Below are positions 49,583 through 58,093 of a DNA stretch of 64,000 nucleotides, piece by piece. Positions within the stretch are counted from its first letter, which is position 1. Each line of letters starts with the position of its first letter. The translations under genes were made by a program, and so were the position numbers. Source of the DNA: DSWT01 sp035420085 (GTDB lineage Bacteria; Chloroflexota; Anaerolineae; B4-G1; SLSP01); the NCBI GenBank assembly GCA_035420085.1, contig DAOLUH010000005.1, forward strand, positions 1 to 64,000, read 5' to 3'. The notes beneath the pieces were generated by a model that did not search any database, was not told the origin of the DNA, and was given only the letters and a program-made list of their open reading frames with translations.

Positions 49583-50755
49583 ATGATGGAGTTCGCCAAT
49601 TGTGTTCGACACCTGGAACCGGAAGGCGCCTATTATATGCTTGGCCGGGCGCAAGCTTTGGAAGCGCAAGGCCGTGATATTATTCATCTGGAACTGGGGC
49701 AGCCGGATTTCCCCACGTTCGATAACATCACTCGCGCCGGCATTGCCGCCATCGAAGCCGGGCACACGCGCTACACTGTGCCCGCCGGGATTCTGCCGCT
49801 GCGCGAGGCCATCGCCGAAGATGCCGGCCGACGGCGCGGCATCGAAATCTCGCCGGCGCAAGTGCTTGTCGGGCCGGGCACCAAGCCGCTGATGTTCTTC
49901 CCGACGTTGGCGCTTGTCCGCCCTGGCGACGAGGTGCTCTATCCTGATCCCGGCTTCCCGACTTACGCCGCGATGATCGGTGTGGCGGGCGGCGTGCCCG
50001 TTCCCGTCCCGCTGCGCGAAGAGACCGACTTCGCCTTCGATCTGGACGCCTTCGACCGGCTGGTGAGCGACCGCACCCGGATGGTGATCCTCAACTCACC
50101 GAGCAACCCCACGGGCGGCGTCTTGTCGTGGTCCGTGTTAGAGCACATCGCAGCGGCGGCGCAGAAGCACGACTTTTGGGTATTCTCCGATGAAATCTAC
50201 TCCCGTCTGGCGTTCGACGGTATCGCCGTGCCGAGCATTGCGGCGCTGCCGGGGATGCTCGAACGCTCGATCATCTGCGACGGCTTCTCCAAGACTTACG
50301 CGATGACCGGCTGGCGCTTGGGGTACGGGATTATGCCCGAAGCATTGGCTGAACGGGTGAATCTGCTGCTGACCCATTCTGTCGGCTGTACAGCCGCCTT
50401 CACGCAGTACGCGGGCATTGAGGCGCTCACCGGTCCCCAGGAGCAGGTGGATGTGGTGGTGGCCGAATACCAGCGCCGCCGCGATGTCCTCGTTGCCGGT
50501 CTTAACGCTATCTCTGGCGTGCATTGCCAGATGCCACGCGGCGCATTTTACACTTTCCCCAACGTCACGTCGTTTGGCCGCACCGCGGACTGGCTCGCCG
50601 GTTATCTGCTGGACGAAACCGGCGTTGCCGTGTTGCCCGGCACGGCCTTTGGCGCGTATGGCGAAGGGTATCTGCGTCTGTGTTACGCCAACTCGATGGA
50701 GAACATCCAAAGGGCGCTGGTGCGCATTGCCGACGCTCTCGCTAAACTCCGCTAA
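49583..50755 (+). CDS. PLP-dependent aminotransferase, class I/II (aspartate-type)
   Basis: A 390-residue fold-type I aminotransferase. It has HLELGQPDFPTFDNI, GHTRYTVPAGILPLREAIAE, LVGPGTKPLMFF, NSPSNPTGGVLS, FSDEIYSRLAF with the PLP-binding aspartate/tyrosine, and SKTYAMTGWRLGYGI with the Schiff-base lysine. These enzymes transfer the amino group of an amino acid to a 2-oxo acid. The start ATG follows GAGGAAGGGGG. The exact amino acid is unknown. Confidence 0.9.
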   Translation: MMEFANCVRHLEPEGAYYMLGRAQALEAQGRDIIHLELGQPDFPTFDNITRAGIAAIEAGHTRYTVPAGILPLREAIAEDAGRRRGIEISPAQVLVGPGTKPLMFFPTLALVRPGDEVLYPDPGFPTYAAMIGVAGGVPVPVPLREETDFAFDLDAFDRLVSDRTRMVILNSPSNPTGGVLSWSVLEHIAAAAQKHDFWVFSDEIYSRLAFDGIAVPSIAALPGMLERSIICDGFSKTYAMTGWRLGYGIMPEALAERVNLLLTHSVGCTAAFTQYAGIEALTGPQEQVDVVVAEYQRRRDVLVAGLNAISGVHCQMPRGAFYTFPNVTSFGRTADWLAGYLLDETGVAVLPGTAFGAYGEGYLRLCYANSMENIQRALVRIADALAKLR

Positions 50756-50773
50756 CAGCGCGTGGACTGGTTT

Positions 50774-50832
50774 GGGGTTATGGGTTTTGGGTTGTGAGGG
50801 TTTCATCCACAACTCAAAACCCTCAACCCACA
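50774..50832. repeat. Inverted 'GGTTTTGGGTTGTGAGGG' stem-loop
   Basis: GGGTTTTGGGTTGTGAGGGTTT and CCACAACTCAAAACCCTCAACCCACAACC are complementary in part and lie between two convergent genes. It resembles the GGGTTGTGGG tracts in the wzt fragments and may act as a terminator. Confidence 0.6.
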
Positions 50833-52034
50833 ACCATCTTCCCCAACCGGTCAATCAGCTCCATACATGCCCGCCCATTGTGATAGGGACACTTCCAGAA
50901 ACTCACTTTGGCAGCGGCGCGGTCTACGACGTGATCTTTGGTCACGTGACGGAACCATTCGCCGTGCTGTCGGTCAATGAAATATCGCTCGATGAAGTCC
51001 CAACTGCGCAACGCGGCTTGCAGGAAGTGCGTCTGCCCGGAAAGCTGGTAGGCGTTGAGGAAGCCGACGGCGGCTTCGGCCTGGGGCCACCACTCGAAAT
51101 CGGGATCGGTGACGCCGCGCGGGTCGCCGTCGTTGACCAGGCCGCCCTCGGCATCCAGCCCCTCGTTGTAGACCGCCTGCGCCATCTTCACGGCGATGGT
51201 CTTGGCCTCTTCGACGCGGCGCTCATCCCCTAACACCTCGGCGGATTCCACCAGCAGCCAGTTCGTCTCGATGTCGTGCCCGTAGGAGATGCGGTCGGTG
51301 CGCGAGTTCCAGGCCTCGTCGAAGAACAGCAGCGTGTGAAACGTCGCCGGGCTGATGATGCGGTGCATCATAATATCTACGTTTTCCGTCTGGCGCGCGC
51401 GTAAAGCATCGTCGTCCCAAACGCGCAGCAGGTTGGTATACCCTTCCATCACGTGCAAGTGTGTGTTCATGGACTTCTTCTCGTTCATATCCACGGCGCT
51501 CAGGCGCAGGTCGGTTTCGAGCTGCCAGTCGCGTGTGTACGCCTCGAAGTAGCCGCCGTACTGGGGATCGTGGCTGTGCTCCTCCATCAGGCGGAAGAGG
51601 GCGATGGCTTTGTCGAGCGCGCCCGGTTCGCCTGTGGCGCTGTAGTATTCCGCGAAGGCGTAGATGCCGAACGCCTGCCCGTAGATTTGCTTGCGGGGCC
51701 GCAGCAATTCGCCGTTTGCGCCGACCATCCAGTACAGGCCGCCGTGCGTCGCGTCCCAGAAGCGCGTCAGCAGGTCGTCGTAGGTCCACTGCGCCATCGC
51801 CAGGTATTCCGGCGCGCGATAGCGTTTGTAGGCGGCGCTGTATGTCCACAGGATGCGCGCACTGAGCAACGCGCCGCGCGGCGCATCCTTGTCCACGTCC
51901 AGCGTGTTGGAGAGTTCCCCGTAGAACCCGCCGCGTTCTTTATCAACCGTGTGCGCGATCCAGAAGGGCAGGATGTTCTCCCGCAGCTCGGTTTCGGCTT
52001 TATGAATGTAGGTTTGATGTAATGTTTCGTCCAT
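50823..52034 (-). CDS. Cellobiose 2-epimerase / AGE-family epimerase
   Basis: A 403-residue alpha/alpha-barrel epimerase. ARILWTYSAAYKRY, GGLYWMV, RKQIYGQAFGIYAFAEYYSATG, EKKSMNTHLHVMEGYTNLLRVW, ISYGHDIETNWLL and a late WKCPYHNGRACMELIDRL match cellobiose 2-epimerases, with the two catalytic histidines in THLHVMEGY and SYGHDIE. It would interconvert glucose and mannose residues at reducing ends. The start at 52034 has GGAG seven bases upstream and overlaps the DUF1638 gene by 35 bases. Confidence 0.88.
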   Translation of the reverse strand: MDETLHQTYIHKAETELRENILPFWIAHTVDKERGGFYGELSNTLDVDKDAPRGALLSARILWTYSAAYKRYRAPEYLAMAQWTYDDLLTRFWDATHGGLYWMVGANGELLRPRKQIYGQAFGIYAFAEYYSATGEPGALDKAIALFRLMEEHSHDPQYGGYFEAYTRDWQLETDLRLSAVDMNEKKSMNTHLHVMEGYTNLLRVWDDDALRARQTENVDIMMHRIISPATFHTLLFFDEAWNSRTDRISYGHDIETNWLLVESAEVLGDERRVEEAKTIAVKMAQAVYNEGLDAEGGLVNDGDPRGVTDPDFEWWPQAEAAVGFLNAYQLSGQTHFLQAALRSWDFIERYFIDRQHGEWFRHVTKDHVVDRAAAKVSFWKCPYHNGRACMELIDRLGKMVVG

Positions 52035-52755
52035 GTATAACTCCTTCATCATAACTCATCGCAATCTGCTCCCCCGGTTGCAGCACCAAAAAATTATTGC
52101 CCCAATCGCCGTCGAGCAGGCGCTTGATGAGGATCAAATCGCCGGCCATGCGCTCGAAGGTCCAGCCCCGGCGGGCAGCCTCAGCCTGAGTCTGCGCTTC
52201 GACCGCGCTGCCGTCGCCCACGCCCATGTCAATGTAGACGGCGCGCTTGTAGTGCTCGCGCCACGCGCCCATCACCTCCATCAGGTAGTCGGCGTTGTCC
52301 TTGCCGTATTTCGCCACGTATTCGTCGTACACGGCGCTGATGTCGCCTACCGTTTCCGCGCCGAGCGAGAGGGCGCTGCCGGCGCTGTCGTTGCGCTGGA
52401 TGTAGTCCATCACGTACCAGTAGGTGCCAGGATAGTTCTCGAACTGGTCTTTGTAGCGCGCGCGGTCGCCCAGGAAGAGGGTGATGCAGTCGTGGGCGCG
52501 TGGGATGACGACAGGGATGTCGCGGGCGGTCAGGCCGTGCGTGGACTTTCCGCATAGCCCATAAGCCAGCGCCAGCGCATCATAACCCTGCCCGGACGTG
52601 GCGTCAATCTGCGCTTGAAGTTTGGCCCGTAGATCGTCTGGCGTGTTGTGCAGGCCGATTTTGAACAGTTCTACATCAACGACGTGGGGTGAATAAGCGG
52701 CGGAAAGATAGACGAGCCGCGTCAGGGCTTCGCAGGCTAAACATTTCAGTTTCAT
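52000..52755 (-). CDS. DUF1638 domain protein
   Basis: A 251-residue protein of the DUF1638 family: MKLKCLACEALTRLVY near the start with a cysteine pair, ALAYGLCGKSTHGL and VIPRAHDCITLFLGDRARY in the middle. Family members are found in bacteria with methylamine or cobalamin metabolism, but no function is firmly known to me. It overlaps the HD gene (ATGA) and the epimerase gene, so the three are translated as one operon. Confidence 0.82.
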   Translation of the reverse strand: MKLKCLACEALTRLVYLSAAYSPHVVDVELFKIGLHNTPDDLRAKLQAQIDATSGQGYDALALAYGLCGKSTHGLTARDIPVVIPRAHDCITLFLGDRARYKDQFENYPGTYWYVMDYIQRNDSAGSALSLGAETVGDISAVYDEYVAKYGKDNADYLMEVMGAWREHYKRAVYIDMGVGDGSAVEAQTQAEAARRGWTFERMAGDLILIKRLLDGDWGNNFLVLQPGEQIAMSYDEGVIHGRNITSNLHS

Positions 52756-53336
52756 GACGGCGTTCCCACCAAACCTAGTTCGGGGGCAATCGCTTTCATT
52801 GCCTCAAGAACAACGCCGATATGTTCTGACAGTTCGACGCCCAGTATCGCTGCGCCGCGTTCGATGTCCTCGCGCTTGACGCCGGCGGCGAAGGCCTTGT
52901 CCTTCCACTTTTTGCGCACCGAACTGACTTGCACGTCGAGAATGGACTTGCTCGGACGCACCAGCGCGGTCGCAGTGATCAGACCGGTCAACTCATCCAC
53001 GGCATAGATGGCCTTTTCCATGTTCGTGTCCAGCGTCACGCCGGTCAGCTCTGGCGCGTGCGCGGCGACGGCGCGGATGAGCGCCTCATCCCACCCCATT
53101 GCGCGCATAATCTCCGCGCCCTTGAAGGGATGCCCGCCCGGCCCCAGGTCGGGATACTGTTCATACTCGAAGTCGTGGATTAAGCCCACGACAGCCCACC
53201 GTTCTTCATCCTCGCCGAAACGGCGGGCGTAGGCCTTCATTCCCGCTTCCACCGCCAGCGCGTGCGCGATCAGATGCGGGTTTTGGGTGTATTCATTCAA
53301 AACTTGCCAGGCTTCTTCGCGTGTCGGCCACATCAC
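52752..53336 (-). CDS. HD-domain phosphohydrolase-like protein
   Basis: A 194-residue helical protein with the HD signature: LIAHALAVEAGMKAYARRF, WAVVGLIHDFEYEQYPDL (His-Asp), GHPFKGAEIMRAMGWDEALIRAVAAHAPEL. These residues fit metal-dependent phosphohydrolases that cleave phosphate from nucleotides or related compounds. It is the first gene of the three-gene operon; its start may be either of two adjacent Met codons (53336 or 53333). Confidence 0.86.
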   Translation of the reverse strand: MMWPTREEAWQVLNEYTQNPHLIAHALAVEAGMKAYARRFGEDEERWAVVGLIHDFEYEQYPDLGPGGHPFKGAEIMRAMGWDEALIRAVAAHAPELTGVTLDTNMEKAIYAVDELTGLITATALVRPSKSILDVQVSSVRKKWKDKAFAAGVKREDIERGAAILGVELSEHIGVVLEAMKAIAPELGLVGTPS

Positions 53337-53342
53337 TTCCCT

Positions 53343-53580
53343 CCTTTGTAAATAGCCACAGAGAACACAGAGATCATAGAGAAAGCAAAAAACTCTGTGT
53401 GCTCTGTGCTCTCTGTGGCCTAAATTTTAGTCTTCGTTGGTGTGGAATCCCTCGTGACGACTCCTTGTAAATAGCCACAGAGGACACAGAGATCACAGAG
53501 AAAGCAAAAAAAACTCTGTGTGCTCTGTGCTCTCTATGGCCTAAATTTTAGTCTTCGTTGGTGTGGAATCCCTCGTGACG
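53343..53580. repeat. Two tandem copies of a ~119-bp repeat
   Basis: 53343-53460 and 53461-53580 are near-identical direct repeats. Each contains a stem of GCCACAGAGAACACAGAG and its near-complement CTCTGTGCTCTCTGTGGC. They lie in the intergenic region before the HD operon, with no other gene. No promoter was recognised in them. Confidence 0.9.
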
Positions 53581-53587
53581 ACTCCTC

Positions 53588-54193
53588 TTAAAAAATGGGT
53601 AACGGCTCCCCTAATACTGGCGTAGCATGAGCGATGTAGATGTCCCACCAGGCGCGCCACAGCGCGGCGACTTCGCGTATCCAGTACCAGGCAAGGTCAC
53701 GGCGCGGATAGGGCTGGCGATCCGCAACGTAGCCGATGGCGTCCAGACCTAAAGCGCGGCAGGTGTTGAGCGCGCGCGGCAGATGATAGCGTTGGGTGAT
53801 CAGCGCCACATTCCGCACTTGAAAGATGTCGCGGGCGCGGTAGCATGTGTCGTAGGTGCGCCGTCCGGCGTAGTCGAGGACGATGTCATCACGGGGGATG
53901 CCCTGCGCGAGCGCATAATCCAGCATCTTCGCCGGCTCATTGTAATCCACGAAACGATTATCTCCGCTGAAGAGCAGTTTTTGCACATGCCCGCCGCGAT
54001 ATAGCTCGATCGCTGCGTCCAGCCGGTCTTTGAGTACCATACTCAACGCGCCGCTCGGCCAGTAGCCTGCGCCGAAGACCACGGCGACGGGCTTATCCGG
54101 CACCCGCTCGATCTCTGCAGGGCGATACATCAGACGCTCATAACGCGCGGTCAGCGTCCAAACCGTCCAGGCGGCGCACACCGCCCCGCCCAT
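53588..54193 (-). CDS. SanA/YdcF-like DUF218 membrane protein
   Basis: A 201-residue protein (or longer) of the SanA family: VAVVFGAGYWPSGALSMVLKDRLDAAIELYRGG, LLFSGDN, ILDYAGRRTYDTCYRARDIF and ALITQRYHLPRALNTCRALGLD. SanA-like proteins take part in envelope integrity and vancomycin resistance. The frame remains open upstream of the ATG at 54193 and would extend the basic/hydrophobic N-terminus (KSKLRTTALVALMGGAVCAAW); an ATT at 54250 has AGGAG six bases upstream, so the true start may be a rare codon. Confidence 0.82.
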   Translation of the reverse strand: MGGAVCAAWTVWTLTARYERLMYRPAEIERVPDKPVAVVFGAGYWPSGALSMVLKDRLDAAIELYRGGHVQKLLFSGDNRFVDYNEPAKMLDYALAQGIPRDDIVLDYAGRRTYDTCYRARDIFQVRNVALITQRYHLPRALNTCRALGLDAIGYVADRQPYPRRDLAWYWIREVAALWRAWWDIYIAHATPVLGEPLPIF

Positions 54194-54277
54194 CAGGGCA
54201 ACCAGCGCCGTTGTCCGTAACTTTGATTTGATTCCTGGTTTGACTTTAATAACATGCTCCTGATTGACGATGTTTGC

Positions 54278-55699
54278 TCAGTCTGCCGGTTTTAACGTCG
54301 CTCCAATCGTTTCGACTGCGGTCGCGTTTGTTCCCCAGACCAGCCAAACGTGGTTGAGCGAACGATAGAGGAAAACCGCCCCTTGCCGCCCCGACCACCA
54401 ACGCCCCGTGGGCAATCTGGCGGCGGGCGTCGTGTCGCGGATCAGACCAGGGAGCAGAGGGCGCGGGAGGATTTTCAGCAGTTTGCCGTAGAAATCAACC
54501 GCGCCCTGGTTGGAATCCCACGTCGTCTGCCAGAGAACCGCGTCGGCGCCGGCCGGCCCGGTCCACACTTGCAGCAAATCCCCGCCCCAGTGCGCGATGC
54601 TGTCCGCGGCGATCGTCCCGTTACTCCATTCTAGCAGCGCCAGCCGCAGCAGCGCTTCACCGAGCGTCTCTGTATGGGTCAAGACCCATCCGCGTTCCAG
54701 TGCAGGCTGGAGCGGCGTCAATAGCTCCGGCGCATCGTCCTCACGATAGCGATCAACGTGCAGGAGTTGTTCGGTGGAGCGGGGGGGACGTAACACTGCC
54801 GCGTCTACGGCAGCGACGCCGCCCTGCGCGTACAGGTCGGTCACAAAAGTACCACCTAAGTCCAGTGTGAGCCGCGAGAGGTCATCCAGCAACGGATCTG
54901 AGGTCTTCCAGCGTGGTATAGTGGCTGTGGCGATAGTTTCTTCCAGCGCCAGCGCCTGCGCACTGCCCGGCGCGGCGCCAGCGTACAACCACAACGAAAA
55001 AAGCGCGTCGCCGTCGCCCACTGCGGTCAGAGCTAACCGGCGATCCAGCGAATCGGCGTTGGCGATGAGCTGCGGCAGTTGGCCGTATTGATTGGGGATG
55101 GCGCGCGCGTAACCATAAGCGATTTGCCACTTCAATATATCACGCACACCGGTCCAGTCCCGGCGCACATAGAGTTCATCGGTATCCGAAGCGTACAAGG
55201 CAGCCAATGCGGTAGCCTGCGCTACGGGATCAACGTGCACCTGTTCATCTTCCCAGGGCCAAAGCCGTAACGCCCGCAAGGTGGTCTGTATTTGCAAAGG
55301 GAGGGGGGGCTGCGTGGTGTAGCGCCGGTAGAGGATGACCGACATCTTGTAGACGTCCACGAGCGTCAGCGGTGTGCTCCACCGGGGCAGCAGGCCGCGC
55401 GCGTCGGAAACGCTCGCCGCGATCAACCCAGCCTGTGCGACGTCGAAAGGCGGCAGCGGCGTGGAGGTGGGCGGGAGCGTGGGGGTAGGGGAGGGTGGGG
55501 GTGTGGGAGTCAAGGACGGCGACAGCGATGGGAGGATAGAATCCTGGTAGGTTGTGGTCGGCAGCGGTGAGAGTGCAGGTTGTGACGTGAGCGTCGTCCA
55601 CACGCTCCACCCCAATATCCCGATGACCAGGACAACACTGACCGTCAGGCTTATGAGCACGAGTCGCTGGCGCGATGTTAGCTCTCGATACCAGCGCAT
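54278..55699 (-). CDS. Anchored protein of unknown function with proline-rich linker
   Basis: A 473-residue protein. One membrane helix (RLVLISLTVSVVLVIGILGWSVW) is followed by a P/S/T-rich linker (PSLTPTPPPSPTPTLPPTSTPLPP) and a globular domain of about 380 residues with many short helices, including LPRWSTPLTLVDVYKMSVILYRRYT and a C-terminal GRQGAVFLYRSLNHVWLVWGTN. I recognise no family. The start at 55699 has GGGAGA upstream; a longer frame from 55771 is possible. It is divergent from the LysM protein gene. Confidence 0.75.
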   Translation of the reverse strand: MRWYRELTSRQRLVLISLTVSVVLVIGILGWSVWTTLTSQPALSPLPTTTYQDSILPSLSPSLTPTPPPSPTPTLPPTSTPLPPFDVAQAGLIAASVSDARGLLPRWSTPLTLVDVYKMSVILYRRYTTQPPLPLQIQTTLRALRLWPWEDEQVHVDPVAQATALAALYASDTDELYVRRDWTGVRDILKWQIAYGYARAIPNQYGQLPQLIANADSLDRRLALTAVGDGDALFSLWLYAGAAPGSAQALALEETIATATIPRWKTSDPLLDDLSRLTLDLGGTFVTDLYAQGGVAAVDAAVLRPPRSTEQLLHVDRYREDDAPELLTPLQPALERGWVLTHTETLGEALLRLALLEWSNGTIAADSIAHWGGDLLQVWTGPAGADAVLWQTTWDSNQGAVDFYGKLLKILPRPLLPGLIRDTTPAARLPTGRWWSGRQGAVFLYRSLNHVWLVWGTNATAVETIGATLKPAD

Positions 55700-55844
55700 C
55701 TCACCGTCTCCCGTTGGCGCACCGTTTTTTTCGCATACTCTCCATTGTAAAGAGCAGTAGGGGCTTGTCAAGCGGAAAAAGGTGAGGTCTTGCGGTTTGC
55801 GTGATCCCGTTTATAATGAATTCACTTTTGCAACGGAGATGCCT

Positions 55845-56807
55845 ATGGCGAAGCTTTGCGGAAAGGGAATATGGTTGGCCCATTCGTATGATCTCCAACG
55901 TGCTGCGGAGATGGCGACCAGCATGGGGGCCACCTGTTTATTGGTTAAAGTCGGCCATGGCCCGTATTATTACACCGAAACGGCGCGCACGATGGTCAAA
56001 CGAGTGCGTACTCTGGGCTTTCAACCGTTGGCCTGGGTGCAGATCACCGACCGCGCGCCGCAGGACGCCCTCAAGGCTATCGTCGAATCCCAGAATCTGG
56101 GGTACCAGGCCACGGTATTGTTCCTCGGCAGCGCCTTCGTGACCGCAGATCAGATTCGTCCATTGGCTGCCGCGCTCGATAACGCCGAAATTCCGCGCCA
56201 GCGCCTTTACCTGGCCACCCCGCCATTGGCCTATGTGCCGGATCGCCGTATCTTCGATGTGCTTGCGCCAGTCTGTCAGGCTGGCTGGATGCCGTTGGCC
56301 TTTGCTGCCTGGGGCAACGATCCCGAACAGATTGTGCACCGCGACATCTATCAGACCCTGGATGTCCTCAGCCTGCTGTGGGGCACGACGCCAGAGGTGT
56401 ATCCTGTCCTGTCACCGCTGTACAGATTACAGGGACCGGTTTTTATGCCTGAAGAACTTATCCCCTGGATCGAGAGCATCGCCCGCCACGGGGTAGATTT
56501 CTTCAGCGTTTATCACGCCGCCACCGCCGAAAAAGCACTGTGGCCCTTATTCGGGTCAATCAACGTGCAGTGTCTGGAGACTGCGGAAAAGCTTACCGCG
56601 TCTGAGCCGGATGCGGTGGGGATGGCTGCTATTCCCCAACCTGTTTACATCACAGTGACGACCAACGACACGGTGTGGGGCATTATCACGCGGCACGGGC
56701 TAACCAAGCAGCAATTCTGGGCGTGGAACGCGCATCTATGGGAAAGCCGGGGTTTGCCGCGCGACCCTGATTATCTTCAAGAAGGGTGGCGCATCCGGGT
56801 TAAGTAA
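55845..56807 (+). CDS. Putative TIM-barrel protein with C-terminal LysM domain
   Basis: A 320-residue protein. It has no signal peptide and begins KLCGKGIWLAHSYDLQRAAEMATSMGATCLLVKVGHGPYYY, then alternating strands and helices typical of a glycoside-hydrolase-like barrel (LGFQPLAWVQITDRAP, YQATVLFLGSAFV, RLYLATPPLAYV, WMPLAFAAWG, FFSVYHA). A C-terminal LysM (YITVTTNDTVWGIITRHGLTKQQFWAWNAHLWESRG) could bind peptidoglycan or chitin-like polymer. GGAG lies six bases before the start at 55845. Activity is unknown. Confidence 0.7.
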   Translation: MAKLCGKGIWLAHSYDLQRAAEMATSMGATCLLVKVGHGPYYYTETARTMVKRVRTLGFQPLAWVQITDRAPQDALKAIVESQNLGYQATVLFLGSAFVTADQIRPLAAALDNAEIPRQRLYLATPPLAYVPDRRIFDVLAPVCQAGWMPLAFAAWGNDPEQIVHRDIYQTLDVLSLLWGTTPEVYPVLSPLYRLQGPVFMPEELIPWIESIARHGVDFFSVYHAATAEKALWPLFGSINVQCLETAEKLTASEPDAVGMAAIPQPVYITVTTNDTVWGIITRHGLTKQQFWAWNAHLWESRGLPRDPDYLQEGWRIRVK

Positions 56808-56831
56808 AGCGTGTTTCTCTGTCTTTTTGCA

Positions 56832-56893
56832 TTGCCATTATACAAGATTATGGTATAATCTTTCCTTGCCGCCAGTTATGGCGGCAAGTTTTT
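56832..56893 (+). promoter_or_regulatory. Promoter and leader hairpin of rplS
   Basis: TTGCCA (56832-56837), a 16-base spacer and TATAAT (56854-56859) form a good promoter. Transcription would begin near the start of a 10-bp stem-loop (CTTGCCGCCA 56865-56874 and TGGCGGCAAG 56879-56888), followed by TTTTT (56889-56893). The hairpin plus T-run looks like an attenuator or L19-responsive leader; it may also protect the 5' end of mRNA. Confidence 0.7.
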
Positions 56894-56923
56894 GGAAAGA
56901 AGATGTTTGGGGGAGATGATAAA

Positions 56924-57277
56924 ATGAACCTGGTACAATCACTGGAACGCCAGATGGCAACGCCAAATCCTAATATCCCTGACATGCGCCCTGGGGATAT
57001 TGTGAAAGTTTCTGTACGCATTGTGGAAGGTGACCGCGAACGCACGCAAGTTTTCCAGGGAACGATTATCCGGATGCGCGGTGGCAGCGCCAACGCGAAT
57101 TTTACCGTGCGCCGTGTCGCTTCGCATGGCATCGGTGTGGAACGTACTTTCTTGCTTCACTCCCCGCGTATCGAGAAGGTGGAAGTGGTCCGCCACTCCA
57201 AGGTACGCCGGGCGAAATTGTACTTCTTGCGTGACCGCAGTGGTAAATCCGCTCGCTTGAAGGAACTGCGTGGCTAA
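56924..57277 (+). CDS. rplS: 50S ribosomal protein L19
   Basis: A 117-residue protein with the L19 pattern: PDMRPGDIVKVSVRIVEGDRERTQVFQGTIIRMRG, then NFTVRRVASHGIGVERTFLLHSPRIEKVEVVRHSKVRRAKLYFLRDRSGKSARLKE. L19 sits at the interface of the 30S and 50S subunits. The start at 56924 has GGGGGAG eight bases upstream; a frame seven codons longer is possible. The C26 peptidase gene follows after ten bases. Confidence 0.96.
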   Translation: MNLVQSLERQMATPNPNIPDMRPGDIVKVSVRIVEGDRERTQVFQGTIIRMRGGSANANFTVRRVASHGIGVERTFLLHSPRIEKVEVVRHSKVRRAKLYFLRDRSGKSARLKELRG

Positions 57278-57286
57278 AGGAACGCC

Positions 57287-58021
57287 TTGGCAGCTCGCAG
57301 ACCGCTAATTGGCATCACCGGGCGGAAGGACACTTCCGCCCGTTTGCTGCATAGTACGATGTGCGCTGTTGGCGAAACGTATCTCCGCGCCATTCAACGC
57401 GTGGGAGGAACCCCGGTGGTTGTTCCCCCGATGGCGAAAGATGAGGACTGGGAGGTTCTCGTCGCGCACCTGGATGGGCTGTTGCTCTCCGGCGGCGACG
57501 ATATTGACCCTGGCGCTTACGGCGAAGAAAGCGAGCCGTGGATGGGGCAGGTGGATGCAGAGCGCGATGCTTCCGAATTGGGCCTGGCGCGCAAGTGGTT
57601 GGCCTCCGAGCGGCCCTTGCTGGCAATCTGCCGTGGAAATCAGGTGCTCAATGTGGCGCTGGGGGGAACCTTATATCAGGATATTGCAACGTATATTCCC
57701 CAGGCGCTGGATCACAGCTACGTGCCGGCGCGCTCTATGGAGCGCCTGGTACACTCGGTCACGCTGGATCCCTACAGTATGCTGGCGGGGATTCTTGGGG
57801 GAACCCGGTTTGAGGTCAATAGCGCGCATCATCAAGCCGTCAAAACCCTCGGCGAGCGGCTTGCGGTAGTCGCGCGCGCTGATGACGACGTTGTCGAGGC
57901 CATCGAAATGCCGGGCCATCCCTTCTGCATTGGCGTTCAGTGGCACCCGGAGGCGATGGTCAAGGCGGATGACTCGATGTGGCCGCTGTTTGAGGCTTTT
58001 GTCAATACCGCGGGTCGTTGA
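57287..58021 (+). CDS. Peptidase C26 / gamma-glutamyl-gamma-aminobutyrate hydrolase-like
   Basis: A 244-residue class I glutamine amidotransferase. PLIGITGRKD, GGTPVVVPPMAKDEDWEVLVAHLDGLLLSGGDDIDPGAYGEE, PLLAICRGNQVLNVALGGTLYQDI with the catalytic cysteine, NSAHHQAV and HPFCIGVQWHPEAMV with the histidine/glutamate pair match PuuD-type hydrolases that remove gamma-glutamyl groups. It starts with TTG at 57287, six bases after AAAGGA, and is probably co-transcribed with rplS. Confidence 0.88.
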   Translation: MAARRPLIGITGRKDTSARLLHSTMCAVGETYLRAIQRVGGTPVVVPPMAKDEDWEVLVAHLDGLLLSGGDDIDPGAYGEESEPWMGQVDAERDASELGLARKWLASERPLLAICRGNQVLNVALGGTLYQDIATYIPQALDHSYVPARSMERLVHSVTLDPYSMLAGILGGTRFEVNSAHHQAVKTLGERLAVVARADDDVVEAIEMPGHPFCIGVQWHPEAMVKADDSMWPLFEAFVNTAGR

Positions 58022-58048
58022 AAAAATCGGTTGTCGAACACAGATACA

Positions 58049-58075
58049 AAACGGCGGGGTTTTACCCCGCCGTTT
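58049..58075 (+). terminator. Terminator hairpin between convergent genes
   Basis: AAACGGCGGGG (58049-58059) pairs with CCCCGCCGTTT (58065-58075) around TTTTA. It sits 28 bases after the C26 stop and 19 bases before the YtxH-like gene end, so it can serve both directions. Confidence 0.8.
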
Positions 58076-58093
58076 ATCTTTGCCCAGGGTATT

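Noticed and set aside
53343..53580. CRISPR array
   Set aside because: Only two adjacent 119-bp units with no spacers and no cas genes nearby.
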